Shown here: piece after piece, positions 7,880 to 15,651 of the stretch
How positions within the stretch are numbered: the stretch's first letter is position 1
Layout: every line of letters starts with the position of its first letter
Source: Virgisporangium aurantiacum
Lineage (GTDB): Bacteria; Actinomycetota; Actinomycetes; Mycobacteriales; Micromonosporaceae
NCBI RefSeq assembly: GCF_016863635.1
Contig: NZ_BOPG01000068.1
Location: 1-42,738 of the forward strand
Length of the DNA: 42,738 nucleotides
Direction of reading: 5' to 3'
The notes under the pieces: model-generated
What the model was told of the DNA's origin: nothing
Seen by the model: only the letters and a program-made list of their open reading frames with translations
Database searches by the model: none
Translations under genes and position numbers: made by a program

Positions 7880-8895
7880 TTCCGCTGCTGGTCACCGCGG
7901 TGCTGCTGCTGGGCAACGGGTTCTTCGTCGGCTCGGAGTTCGCGCTCATCGCGTCCCGTCGAACGATCATCGAACCCCGGGCCGAAACGTCCCGCCGGGC
8001 CCGGATGGCGCTCCGCGCGATGAACGAGATTCCTCTGATGATCGCCGGCGCCCAGCTCGGCATCACGATCTGCTCGCTCGGCCTGGGCGCGATCGCCGAG
8101 CCGGCGCTGGCGCACCTCCTCGAGAAGCCGTTCCACGCGATCGGCGTGCCCGAGTCCGCGCTGCATCCGGTCGCGTTCGTGCTCGCCCTGGCCGTGGTGG
8201 TGTATCTGCACACCGTGGTCGGCGAGATGGTCCCGAAGAACCTGGCCCTGGCCGGGCCGGAACGCGCGGTGGTCTGGCTCGGCCCGCTGCTGTACGGCTT
8301 CTGCCTGGCGACGAAGCCGCTGCTGCAGGCGCTGAAGTGGCTGTCGAAGGTCATCCTGCGGATCTGGCGGATCGAGTCGACCGACGCGGTGAAGACCGTC
8401 TTCACGGCCGAGGAACTGGCCGGGCTGGTGTCGCAGGCGCGCACGGAAGGGCTGCTCGACGCGTCGGAGCACGCCCGGATCACCGGTGCGCTCGCGTTGA
8501 ACAACAGCACGGCGCTCGACGTGATGCGTTCGTGGAGTTCGGTCACGACGGTCACCGCCGACGTTTCGCCGGCGTCGCTCGAGGTACTCGCTACGCGTAC
8601 GGGGTGGTCCCGGTTCCCTGTTGTGGAAAGAGCCACTCGACGGGTTCTGGGTTTTGTGCACGTCAAGGACATTCTCGGCATCGTCGGCGCGCAGCGGCGG
8701 GAGCCGATTCCACCCGAACTGATCCGTCCGCTGCCGGTGGTCGCGGGCGACCGTACCCTCGCTGAGCTGCTGCTGGCGATGCGCAAGGAGCGTCGTCACA
8801 TGATGCTCGTCAGCGAGGCGCGAACTCCGTTGGGCGTTGTCACATTGGACGATGTATTGATGGCGGTCGTGGGAACACCCTCTGTTTCCACGTGA
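7876..8895 (+). CDS. CNNM/CBS-domain membrane transporter, second of a pair
   Basis: This 339-residue paralogue of the preceding gene has a DUF21/CNNM membrane domain (NGFFVGSEFALIASRR and VVGEMVPKNLALAGPER) at about residues 1-175 and a CBS pair at about 200-335. It lacks the C-terminal CorC_HlyC domain. The GTG start overlaps the upstream TGA as GTGA, so translation is probably coupled and the two may form a hetero-oligomer. Tandem pairs of this kind are common in Actinobacteria. The CBS part suggests adenine-nucleotide sensing; the transported ion cannot be read from sequence. Confidence 0.9.
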   Translation: MIPLLVTAVLLLGNGFFVGSEFALIASRRTIIEPRAETSRRARMALRAMNEIPLMIAGAQLGITICSLGLGAIAEPALAHLLEKPFHAIGVPESALHPVAFVLALAVVVYLHTVVGEMVPKNLALAGPERAVVWLGPLLYGFCLATKPLLQALKWLSKVILRIWRIESTDAVKTVFTAEELAGLVSQARTEGLLDASEHARITGALALNNSTALDVMRSWSSVTTVTADVSPASLEVLATRTGWSRFPVVERATRRVLGFVHVKDILGIVGAQRREPIPPELIRPLPVVAGDRTLAELLLAMRKERRHMMLVSEARTPLGVVTLDDVLMAVVGTPSVST

Positions 8896-8990
8896 TTGCT
8901 GAATCGATCCCGGGTTGCTTGGACGAGATCAATTCACTATCGTCTCCACGGTTCTGTGCGCTTGCTTTCGACCGGTGAGGAGACATTTAC

Positions 8991-9974
8991 GTGATCCGTC
9001 GATTGCTGCGAGTGGCGGTCGTGGGTCTGATGACCCTCGCCGTCGGAGTTGGCACGGCAACTCACGCACATGCCGACCCGACCGCGGCAGAACTTGACGC
9101 ACAACTCGACGCGCAGTTCCGCATCCTCGAACCGATCATCGAGGAGTACAACAAGGTCAACGAGGAACTGAAGCAGAGCCGGGCGAAGGCCGCCGCGCTG
9201 GAACAGCAGTTGGCGCCGCTCGCCGCGCAGGTCGACGAGGCGATGCTATCGGTGAAGTCGATCGCCGTCTCGGCGTACAAGAACGGCCGGATGGGCGCGA
9301 TCAACGCGCTGCTCGGGTCGAAGGACGCGAACGACACGGCGCAGACGCTGACGCAGCTCGAGGTGCTCGCGCGCAACCAGCGCAACTCGGTGAGCGGCGT
9401 CGCCGACACGGTCGACAGGTACCGCAACGACAAGAAGGCGCTCGACCAGATTATCGCGCAGCAGGCGGCCCACGAGGCCGAGCTGGCGGCGAAGAAGAAG
9501 GAGATCGAGACCCAGGTCGCCGCCTTGGAGAAGAAGCAGCGCGAGCTGTTCGGTGGTGGCGGTGGCACCGGCGGTTCGAGTGCCTCCACGGGGTCGTGTC
9601 CCGCGATCACTGCGGGTGGCGCGGGGGGAACCGCGCTCCGCACGGCGTGCGCGCAGCTCGGAAAGATGTACCTGTACGGCGCCGAGGGGCCCGACCGGTA
9701 CGACTGCTCCGGCCTGACGCTGTACTCGTGGAAGTCGGCCGGCAAGTCGTTGCCGCGTACGGCGGCCGACCAGTGGCGGGCGGTCACGCGGATCACCAAG
9801 GACCAGCTCCAGCAGGGCGACCTGATCTTCTTCTACAACAGCAGCAATCCCAGCCACGTCGGCATGTATGCCGGTGGCGGGCAGATGATCCATGCGTCGC
9901 GGGCCGGTGTGCCGGTGAAGATGAAGAACGTGAGCAACGACAGTTCGATCGTCGGGTACGGCCGGCCTAAGTAG
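8991..9974 (+). CDS. Secreted NlpC/P60 peptidoglycan endopeptidase (RipA-like)
   Basis: This 327-residue protein has a signal peptide (about residues 1-28, ending THAHA before DPTAAEL), a long coiled coil (about 32-190), a Gly/Ser linker, and an NlpC/P60 domain (about 215-327). The catalytic residues expected for the family are present: Cys239 (YDCSGLTL), His289 (SHVGMYAGG) and His301 (MIHASR). It should cleave D-Glu-DAP type bonds in stem peptides during wall remodelling or daughter-cell separation. The coiled coil resembles autoinhibitory segments of RipA-type hydrolases. The GTG at 8991 follows GGTGAGGAGA. The 95-bp upstream region shows no c-di-AMP riboswitch, unlike its paralogue at 10998. 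Confidence 0.92.
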   Translation: MIRRLLRVAVVGLMTLAVGVGTATHAHADPTAAELDAQLDAQFRILEPIIEEYNKVNEELKQSRAKAAALEQQLAPLAAQVDEAMLSVKSIAVSAYKNGRMGAINALLGSKDANDTAQTLTQLEVLARNQRNSVSGVADTVDRYRNDKKALDQIIAQQAAHEAELAAKKKEIETQVAALEKKQRELFGGGGGTGGSSASTGSCPAITAGGAGGTALRTACAQLGKMYLYGAEGPDRYDCSGLTLYSWKSAGKSLPRTAADQWRAVTRITKDQLQQGDLIFFYNSSNPSHVGMYAGGGQMIHASRAGVPVKMKNVSNDSSIVGYGRPK

Positions 9975-9991
9975 CAGTTGGGGTCAAATCG

Positions 9992-10010
9992 CCCATAATC
10001 CACTTATGGG
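9992..10010 (+). promoter_or_regulatory. Palindrome covering a -10 box and the start codon of the LamG-like gene
   Basis: The arms CCCATAA (9992-9998) and TTATGGG (10004-10010) are separated by 5 bp. The left arm contains CATAAT (9994-9999), a good -10 hexamer ending 6 nt before the ATG at 10006. There is no Shine-Dalgarno, so a leaderless transcript under repressor control is plausible. No clear -35 was seen. Confidence 0.4.
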
Positions 10011-10755
10011 CTTGCGTCATCGATTGCTGATAGCTGTCGTCGTTGGCGGGGTTGTCGCGGGTTCAACCGCGACGTACCTCGCCAACGCTGCTGTCGAGAC
10101 CACGGTTGTCGCCGCGTCCCCCAGCGCTTCTCCCGGCCCGACCCGGTCCGAGATTCGTTTTCCGTTCGAGGGGGAGAGCCTCGGCGGTGACCTCGCGGTG
10201 TCGGCGATCGCCGGGGGAGCGGTGCGCCCCGAGGCGCGCGACACCGGACAGGCGGTGCGGTTCCCGCCGCGGTGCCGGATCTACGCTGGTCGCAGCTGCC
10301 CGCGGGTGGTGCTGGAGTCGCGCGAAATTCCGAATCCGGGAACGGGTCCGGTGCGCTTCGGGGCGGCGGTGCTGATGGAGGCCGACGACACCGACGCCGG
10401 CGAGAACGTCCTACAGAAGGGGTTCTCGCGCGGTCACGGACAGTTCAAGTTGCAGGTCGACGGGGTGGCCGGGCAACCGAGTTGCGTACTGGTCGGAACG
10501 GGCTCCTCGCGGATCTTCGTGGTCACCGCGCGCGGCTCTGTCGCCGACGGCTGGTGGCACGGAATCGAGTGCGTACGAACGGGTTCCGATTTTTCGATCG
10601 CCGTCGACGGCACGATTCTGGGGCGGACACGGGTCCCCGCGTCACTGTCCATTGTGAACAGTGACCCGCTTCGCATCGGTGGCAAGGGACTCAGCCCGAA
10701 CAACGACCAGTTCCACGGCGCGATCGATGACGTTTTCGTCGTGATTGGGGGATAG
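10006..10755 (+). CDS. Secreted/anchored LamG-like (concanavalin A fold) protein
   Basis: This 249-residue protein has an N-terminal hydrophobic signal or anchor (about residues 5-27), a short Ser/Pro linker, and a beta-rich domain with the hallmarks of LamG/laminin-G-like lectins: FPFEGESLGGDL, VLQKGFSRGHGQFKLQV, WWHGIECVRTG, and the terminal GAIDDVFVVIG. Such domains bind glycans or proteins; no catalytic residues are evident. Cys residues at RCRIYAGRSC and elsewhere could form disulfides outside the cell. It lies between two NlpC/P60 hydrolases, suggesting a wall-associated role. The ATG at 10006 has no ribosome binding site and lies just after a -10-like box. Confidence 0.75.
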   Translation: MGLRHRLLIAVVVGGVVAGSTATYLANAAVETTVVAASPSASPGPTRSEIRFPFEGESLGGDLAVSAIAGGAVRPEARDTGQAVRFPPRCRIYAGRSCPRVVLESREIPNPGTGPVRFGAAVLMEADDTDAGENVLQKGFSRGHGQFKLQVDGVAGQPSCVLVGTGSSRIFVVTARGSVADGWWHGIECVRTGSDFSIAVDGTILGRTRVPASLSIVNSDPLRIGGKGLSPNNDQFHGAIDDVFVVIGG

Positions 10756-10845
10756 ATCTCCCTCCCAGCCCTTGCGACTGCCCGCTCGGACACTTAGCGT
10801 GGTCTGGCCGGCTCGGACGTCAGCGCCCGCCCCTCGGGTGCGCCG

Positions 10846-10976
10846 CCCGGCACCGCCGAATCTTCCTTCGGAGAACCGGGGACCCACCAGCATCAATGGG
10901 GTGAATCCGTCGCGTCAGCGATGGTAGGGCGAATCTTCCCGCCCGAATCCGTCAGCTAACCCGGTAGGCGGTCACG
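10846..10976 (+). ncRNA. c-di-AMP riboswitch (ydaO-yuaA class)
   Basis: The 242-bp gap before the second NlpC/P60 gene contains the conserved blocks of the ydaO-yuaA class as I know them from actinobacterial examples: CGCCGAATCTTCC near 10854, GAGAACCGGGGACCCACCA at 10871-10889, GGGGTGAATCC at 10908-10918, GGCGAATCTTCCCGCCCGAA at 10928-10947 and CAGCTAACCCGGTAGGCG at 10953-10970. In Actinobacteria this riboswitch commonly precedes cell-wall hydrolase genes (rpf, nlpC/p60) and turns expression down when c-di-AMP is high. Ends are approximate. Decisive check: a covariance-model search with the ydaO-yuaA family. Confidence 0.9.
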
Positions 10977-10997
10977 GAAGAGGGAGCGACACCGCAC

Positions 10998-11957
10998 GTG
11001 CGATTGCGCGTCCTTGCCGCCGCTGTACTTGGTTCGATGCTCGCGTTGTCACTGGGTGTTCAGGCCCACGCCGAACCCTCGACGAGTGACATCGAGAAGC
11101 AGATCGACGCGCAGTGGAACCAGCTCGAACCGGTCATCGAGGAACACAACAAGGTCCAGTCCGACCTGGCGGCCAACAAGGCCAAGGTCGACGCGTTGCA
11201 GCAGCAGATCCAGCCGCTGCAGGAGCAGATCGACGGCGCCCGGTCGAAGGTCGCCGAGCTGGCCGTCAACGAGTACAAGACCGGCCGCGCCAGCACGCTG
11301 AACGCGCTGCTCGCCAGCCGCTCCTCCGACGGTCTCGGCGACCGGCTCGTCCGCCTCGAGTCGCTGGCCCGTAAGCAGGAGGACGCGCTCGCCCAGGTGC
11401 TGGCGCTGAAGAAGCAGTACGAAGAGGTCAAGCTGCCGCTCGACCAACTGGTGGCCAAGCTGGCCACGCAGGAGGCCGATCTCGCGAAGCGCAAGGCGGG
11501 CATCGACGCGGAGATCAAGAAGCTGAACGACATGCGGCTGGCCGCGTTCGGCACTACCGGCGGCAAGGGCAACCTCCAGCCCGCCCCGTGCCCGGCGACG
11601 TACCCGGGCGGCCCCGCCTCGGTCGCGGCGCGCACGGCGTGTGCGCAGATCGGCAAGCCGTACGTGTTCGGCGCCACCGGTCCCGGCTCGTTCGACTGCT
11701 CCGGCATCACCATGTTCGCGTGGAAGGCCGCCGGGGTGAACCTGCGCCACTACACGCAGTGGCAGTACCAGGACACGAAGCGGGTCAGCCGCGAGGAACT
11801 GCGACCGGGCGACCTGGTCTTCTACTACGGCGACCTGCACCACATGGGCATGTACGTCGGCAACGGCTGGCTGCTCCACGCGCCGACCTCGGGCGACGTC
11901 GTCCGCATGAAGCGCATGGACGACGGTCCGATCGCCGGGTTCGGCCGCCCGGGCTGA
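10998..11957 (+). CDS. Secreted NlpC/P60 peptidoglycan endopeptidase under a c-di-AMP leader
   Basis: This 319-residue paralogue of the 8991 gene has the same order: a signal peptide (about residues 1-25, ending VQAHA before EPSTSD), a coiled coil (about 30-185) and an NlpC/P60 domain (about 210-319). Catalytic residues are Cys234 (FDCSGITM), His282 (HHMGMYVG) and His294 (LLHAPTS). It should hydrolyse peptidoglycan stem peptides. The GTG at 10998 follows the riboswitch; GGAAGAGGGAG lies upstream at 10976-10986. The riboswitch implies tighter second-messenger control than for its paralogue. Confidence 0.93.
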   Translation: MRLRVLAAAVLGSMLALSLGVQAHAEPSTSDIEKQIDAQWNQLEPVIEEHNKVQSDLAANKAKVDALQQQIQPLQEQIDGARSKVAELAVNEYKTGRASTLNALLASRSSDGLGDRLVRLESLARKQEDALAQVLALKKQYEEVKLPLDQLVAKLATQEADLAKRKAGIDAEIKKLNDMRLAAFGTTGGKGNLQPAPCPATYPGGPASVAARTACAQIGKPYVFGATGPGSFDCSGITMFAWKAAGVNLRHYTQWQYQDTKRVSREELRPGDLVFYYGDLHHMGMYVGNGWLLHAPTSGDVVRMKRMDDGPIAGFGRPG

Positions 11958-11958
11958 C

Positions 11959-12540
11959 CTACCGGTCCGTCGGCCAGACCCGCCAGTTGAGGTATGACCG
12001 GCTTGCGGTGGGGCCGCGCTGGCCCTGGTAGCGGGAGCCGTACACCTCTGTTCCGTACGGGTGCTCCGCCGGCGACGACAGCCGGAAGATGCACAGCTGC
12101 CCGATCTTCATGCCGGGCCAGAGGCGGATCGGCAGGTTCGCCACGTTCGACAGTTCCAGCGTGACGTGGCCGGAGAAGCCCGGGTCGATGAAGCCGGCGG
12201 TGGAGTGGGTGAGCAGGCCGAGCCGACCCAGGCTCGACTTCCCCTCCAGCCGTCCGGCCAGCTGGTCGCCCAGCGTGATGACCTCAAGCGTGGACGCGAG
12301 CACGAACTCGCCCGGGTGGAGAACGAACGACTGACCGTCACCCACCTCGACCATCGCCGTGAGGTCGTCCTGCTGCTCGGCCGGGTCGATGTGGGTGTAC
12401 AGGTGGTTGTTGAAGACCCGGAAGAAGCGGTCGAGCCGCACGTCGATGCTGGACGGCTGCACCAGCGCCGGATCGAACGGTTCGAGGAGCAGGGTGCCGG
12501 CCTTGAGCTCGTCGATGAGGTCGCGGTCGGAGAGAAGCAT
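11959..12540 (-). CDS. dcd: dCTP deaminase
   Basis: This 193-residue enzyme begins MLLSDRDLIDELKAG and has the family signatures PSSIDVRLDRFFRVF, GKSSLGRLGLLTHSTAGFID and SGHVTLELSN. Dcd deaminates dCTP to dUTP for thymidylate synthesis; actinobacterial members are often bifunctional and release dUMP directly, which cannot be settled from sequence alone here. The length is typical. It converges on the NlpC/P60 gene with a 1-bp gap and diverges from the PNPOx-like gene. Confidence 0.96.
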   Translation of the reverse strand: MLLSDRDLIDELKAGTLLLEPFDPALVQPSSIDVRLDRFFRVFNNHLYTHIDPAEQQDDLTAMVEVGDGQSFVLHPGEFVLASTLEVITLGDQLAGRLEGKSSLGRLGLLTHSTAGFIDPGFSGHVTLELSNVANLPIRLWPGMKIGQLCIFRLSSPAEHPYGTEVYGSRYQGQRGPTASRSYLNWRVWPTDR

Positions 12541-12617
12541 GCGTGGCAGCGTACTTCTCCGGGGTGTCGCTCATCGTTCCGGGCACACTTCGTACTGGTG
12601 TTCGATACTGTTGATGG

Positions 12618-13103
12618 GTGGTCCAATGGTCCGAATTCGCTTCCGCGGCGCCGAGTCTCGCCGCGGTCGTCCATGACCTGCTCCACCAGTACGGTCCCGG
12701 TCTCGGCTATCTCGCCACCGTCCGCGCCGACGGCGGTCCCCGCGTACACCCCGTCTCCCCGGTGGTCCACGAGGGCCGGCTGTACTGCTTCATCGTGCGC
12801 TCCCCCAAACGCGACGACCTGGAACGCGACGGCCGCTACGCCCTGCACACCTTCCCGTCCGACCGCTCCGAAGACGACGCCTACCTGGCCGGCCGAGCCA
12901 GCCGCGTCGTCGACCCCGGCCTGGTCGCCCGCCTGGGCGCGGCAATGCGAGCCGCCCCTTCGGTCGACTGGTGGCTGTTCGAGCTGACCGTGGAAGTAGC
13001 GGTGGCCGTCCACCACAGCGGCACGCCGGCCGCGTCCCGAGAAGTGTGGCGCGCGCCGCCAGGGGTACAGAGTCGACCACGAGCGGTCGATTCGGTACAG
13101 TAG
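12618..13103 (+). CDS. Pyridoxamine 5'-phosphate oxidase-like (split-barrel flavin-binding) protein
   Basis: This 161-residue protein has the PNPOx-like split-barrel pattern: GYLATVRADGGPRVHPVSPVV, then CFIVRSPKRDDLERDGRYALHTFP. The family binds FMN or F420 and includes oxidoreductases of unknown substrate. It is too short and divergent for true PdxH. The GTG at 12618 lies 8 nt after GATACT (12604-12609), a plausible -10, and has no ribosome binding site, so a leaderless transcript is possible. It is followed by the tRNA gene. Confidence 0.85.
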   Translation: MVQWSEFASAAPSLAAVVHDLLHQYGPGLGYLATVRADGGPRVHPVSPVVHEGRLYCFIVRSPKRDDLERDGRYALHTFPSDRSEDDAYLAGRASRVVDPGLVARLGAAMRAAPSVDWWLFELTVEVAVAVHHSGTPAASREVWRAPPGVQSRPRAVDSVQ

Positions 13104-13112
13104 TGGCCGCTC

Positions 13113-13187
<75 letters not shown>

Positions 13188-13192
13188 TGAAG

Positions 13193-13241
13193 AAGGCCTA
13201 GGTCAGAAGCGGATTCCGCGACCTTGGCCTTGTTCGTTTTT
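13193..13241 (+). terminator. Intrinsic terminator after tRNA-Gly
   Basis: The arms at 13193-13204 and 13220-13231 (AAGGCCTAGGTC and GACCTTGGCCTT) pair over 11 of 12 bases. The 15-nt loop contains a further GCGG/CCGC stem. GTTCGTTTTT follows at once, giving a classical U-tract. Confidence 0.8.
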
Positions 13242-13531
13242 GATCTCTAGTCCGCTGGCGTGCCCCCTGCGTGCCCCTCAGGGTTTCCAAGCCCTCGCCC
13301 TTCTTTCTCGCAGGAGCGCTCGACGAGAGCTGCCGCCGGGCCGTAAGCGTTCGGCGGTCTGTCACAGTTTCATGGTGATGGCGGCCCCGACGCCGGACCG
13401 TTCCCTTGCAGGTGAGTCGACGGCAGACGGGACGGTCAGGGTGGGGGAGTGTCACATTCACCGGGCCCTGGTCGATGGGGGCGACCGTTTCGAGGTCACC
13501 GAGCACTCAGAGGCGTCGGTACCTTCCATCT
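13242..13531. other. Gene-poor stretch downstream of tRNA-Gly
   Basis: About 290 bp contains no gene I can support. Open frames here on both strands have biased, low-quality translations. The only structure noted is a GTGCCCC direct repeat near 13260-13278 (GTGCCCCCTGCGTGCCCCT). There is no second copy of the tRNA 3' end and no integrase, so an integrated element cannot be shown. Confidence 0.4.
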
Positions 13532-13708
13532 ATGAGCCAGCCGACGCCGGAGTCCGCCGCGCCGAGCCCGAATGCCGAGCGCCTGCGTATCGCGATGGGG
13601 TGGGACCGCCTGCCGGAGATGAGTCCGGAGGAGAGGGCCGAGTTCCGCGCCGAGTTGGCGCGCCATGACGAAGAGGTTCGCCGCTACTACGGCAAGCCCT
13701 CAGCCTGA
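13532..13708 (+). CDS. Small hypothetical protein
   Basis: This 58-residue charged protein starts MSQPTPESAAPSPNAERLR and ends in a helical segment (SPEERAEFRAELARHDEEVR) followed by RYYGKPSA. The ATG at 13532 is the most natural start; a longer frame upstream looks non-coding. It is immediately followed, in a different frame, by an open stretch without its own start (13669-13803) that reads like a protein tail (ETRVFEFWRGADAGELTLIG), so the gene may be longer in relatives and frameshifted here. No family was recognised. Confidence 0.5.
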   Translation: MSQPTPESAAPSPNAERLRIAMGWDRLPEMSPEERAEFRAELARHDEEVRRYYGKPSA

Positions 13709-13801
13709 TCGAGACACGCGTCTTCGAGTTCTGGCGAGGCGCCGACGCCGGCGAACTGACGCTGATCGGGCGCCTGCGGCTGATTCGAAACAGCGTTCGC
13801 T

Positions 13802-13861
13802 GATCTTGGAACTTTGTTGCTGCCATGGCAGCCGCCATGACGACAACCAGATTCCAAGATC
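13802..13861. repeat. Inverted repeat with internal palindrome
   Basis: The 10-bp arms GATCTTGGAA (13802-13811) and TTCCAAGATC (13852-13861) flank a 40-bp core that contains the palindrome GCTGCCATGGCAGC. It lies in the less GC-rich stretch between two small hypothetical genes. It may be a structured RNA, terminator or mobile-element remnant; function unknown. Confidence 0.5.
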
Positions 13862-13896
13862 CGGCGAGGACGGACGAGAGCTGCGAGCGAGCGACG

Positions 13897-14247
13897 TCAG
13901 GAAGCCTGGGACAGGCCCGGCGGCACGATCGATCCCGTGATGTGGAGCGTGTCGGCGAGGCCGGGGTACGGGTGATCAGCCTCAAAGGCCTCGGCATCTG
14001 CATCGGCAGCGGCGTCGATCGCGGCGCCAGCCGGGCTCAGCAGTTCGGCCAGGCGGGCGGCGTCCTCCAGTGGCAGCTGGAACGACGCGCGGCAGGTGCT
14101 CGACGACCACAGTGACACGACCGCGATGGCTCGGTCGGGGTGGAGGCTGACCCGCATCGCGCGGCCGTCGCCGCGGGCGTCGATGAACAGATCCCCGATT
14201 CTGGGGACGGGGGTCAAGCGCACAACGTCCGCGAGGGGGTCCGCCAT
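13897..14247 (-). CDS. Conserved hypothetical protein (small beta-rich actinobacterial family)
   Basis: This 116-residue protein has a central segment (DLFIDARGDGRAMRVSLHPD then IAVVSLWSSSTCRASFQLP) of a kind I associate with small actinobacterial proteins of unknown function, often near signalling genes. The C-terminal part has an Ala/Asp-rich stretch and ends ITGSIVPPGLSQAS. It is divergent from the membrane PP2C phosphatase gene, with a 194-bp gap. No catalytic motif is visible. Confidence 0.7.
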   Translation of the reverse strand: MADPLADVVRLTPVPRIGDLFIDARGDGRAMRVSLHPDRAIAVVSLWSSSTCRASFQLPLEDAARLAELLSPAGAAIDAAADADAEAFEADHPYPGLADTLHITGSIVPPGLSQAS

Positions 14248-14397
14248 GGAGCAAGTGTGCCGTAGATCTCGTTTTTATAACAGCCCCGGCGATGGTCAGG
14301 GCGTCTTCATGTGCATCGATGTTCGCACTTGGTTGCTCGACGATTCCGGCACGGTTTCCGAGCCGCCTGGCATCCATGAAATCGCCTGAAACCACAG

Positions 14398-14413
14398 ACG
14401 ATCGGCCGATCGT
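14398..14413. promoter_or_regulatory. 16-bp perfect palindrome upstream of the PP2C phosphatase gene
   Basis: ACGATCGGCCGATCGT is a perfect palindrome 29 bp before the ATG at 14442, in the divergent region shared with the hypothetical gene at 13897-14247. It could be an operator; the regulator is unknown. Confidence 0.35.
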
Positions 14414-14441
14414 GCGAGCAGCCATGGGCCACTGAGGTGGC

Positions 14442-15551
14442 ATGCTGATTCGCGACATGAAGCGCCCGCCCGACTCCACCGCCCGCGCCGGTCTCGGCGT
14501 GGCTTTCGCGTTGCTCGCGATCGTGATCGCGGTGGAGGTGGCCGACGGCGCCCAGGCGAACTTCATCGGACTGCTGGCCGCCGCGCCGTTCCTGGCCGCC
14601 GCGTTCGCGTCGTGGCGTGACGTGCTGGCGGTCGGCGGGGTCGCCACCGCGGTCGGGGTGACGTTCGCCTGGCCGGACGCCGCCGGGTCGATGACCGCGC
14701 GGGTCATCAACGTCGGCGGGGTGGTCATCGCCACGGCGATCGCCGCGCTGGTGGGGTCGGTGCGTCAGCGCCAGACCGAGCGGCTCGCCGAGATGTCCAA
14801 GCTTGCCTCGGTGGCCCAGCAGGCCGTGCTGCGCCCGATCGGTGGGCAGGTCGGGTCGCTGGTGGTCGCCGGGCGGTACATCTCGGCGACGGCCGTGGCC
14901 GACATCGGCGGTGACCTGTACGAGGCGCTCGACACCCCGTTCGGCATGCGCATGGTGATCGGCGACGTGCGTGGCAAGGGGCTCGACGCGGTGCGCCTGG
15001 CCAGCACGGTGCTGGGCTCGTACCGTCACGTCGCCTATGAGCGGGACAACCTGCTCGACCTTGTCGCGGACCTGGACCGGGCGGTGGCCCGGGCGGTCGG
15101 CGACGAAGACTTCGTGACCGCGGCGTTCGTCGAGGAGCGCGGCGGCTCGATCACGATCGTCAACTGCGGGCATCCGGCGCCGCTCCTGCTGCGCCGCGGC
15201 GAGGTGATCCCCCTGGAGCCGGCGTCGAACTCGCCGCCCCTCGGCTTCAAGCCCGACGCCTGCCCGCGGATCGAGCGGCTGGAACCCGGCGATCGGCTGC
15301 TGTTCTACACCGACGGCCTGGCCGAGGCGCGACGTGACGGCCAATTTTTCCCGACCGCCGAGCGGGCCTGGGGACTGGTCGGGCACGGCAACGTGTCGGA
15401 CGGGCTGGTGTCGCTGGAGAGCGCGCTGGTCGAGTGGGTCCGCGGCCGCCTCGACGACGACATCGCCCTGGTGCTGATGGAGTACGTCGGCACCAGCGCC
15501 AAGCCGGCGCCGGTGAACGTCCCCAGTTGGGAGCTCGGCACCCCCGAGTAA
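14442..15551 (+). CDS. Membrane PP2C-family (SpoIIE/RsbU-type) Ser/Thr phosphatase
   Basis: This 369-residue protein has an N-terminal membrane region of about four helices (residues 15-110) and a C-terminal PP2C phosphatase domain. Metal-binding motifs are visible: DIGGDLYEAL, GDVRGKGLDAVRLAS, NCGHPAPLLL, FYTDGLAEARRDGQ and LDDDIALVLMEY. Such enzymes dephosphorylate anti-anti-sigma or similar regulators. There is no PAS, GAF or HATPase domain, so the signal would come through the membrane part. The ATG at 14442 has GAGGTGG just upstream. No anti-sigma partner gene is nearby. Confidence 0.92.
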   Translation: MLIRDMKRPPDSTARAGLGVAFALLAIVIAVEVADGAQANFIGLLAAAPFLAAAFASWRDVLAVGGVATAVGVTFAWPDAAGSMTARVINVGGVVIATAIAALVGSVRQRQTERLAEMSKLASVAQQAVLRPIGGQVGSLVVAGRYISATAVADIGGDLYEALDTPFGMRMVIGDVRGKGLDAVRLASTVLGSYRHVAYERDNLLDLVADLDRAVARAVGDEDFVTAAFVEERGGSITIVNCGHPAPLLLRRGEVIPLEPASNSPPLGFKPDACPRIERLEPGDRLLFYTDGLAEARRDGQFFPTAERAWGLVGHGNVSDGLVSLESALVEWVRGRLDDDIALVLMEYVGTSAKPAPVNVPSWELGTPE

Positions 15552-15596
15552 AGCCAAAGCGTGTGAAATCAGTCACGGGGATGACAGACCCGGGGG

Positions 15597-15610
15597 TTAC
15601 TGGCAAGTAA
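15597..15610 (+). promoter_or_regulatory. Operator-like palindrome upstream of the acyl-CoA dehydrogenase gene
   Basis: TTACTGGCAAGTAA has perfect outer arms TTACT/AGTAA (12 of 14 positions symmetric). It lies 42 bp before the ATG at 15652 and adjoins TAATAT (15608-15613), a plausible -10. The spacing and form suit a TetR-family regulator of fatty acid degradation; this is inference. Confidence 0.5.
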
Positions 15611-15651
15611 TATGGTCATGGCTACCGCCCAGTAGGCAAGAGGGAGCAGCG

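Noticed and set aside
8896..8990. Possible c-di-AMP riboswitch before the first NlpC/P60 gene
   Set aside because: The gap is only 95 bp and lacks all the conserved blocks seen at 10846-10976.
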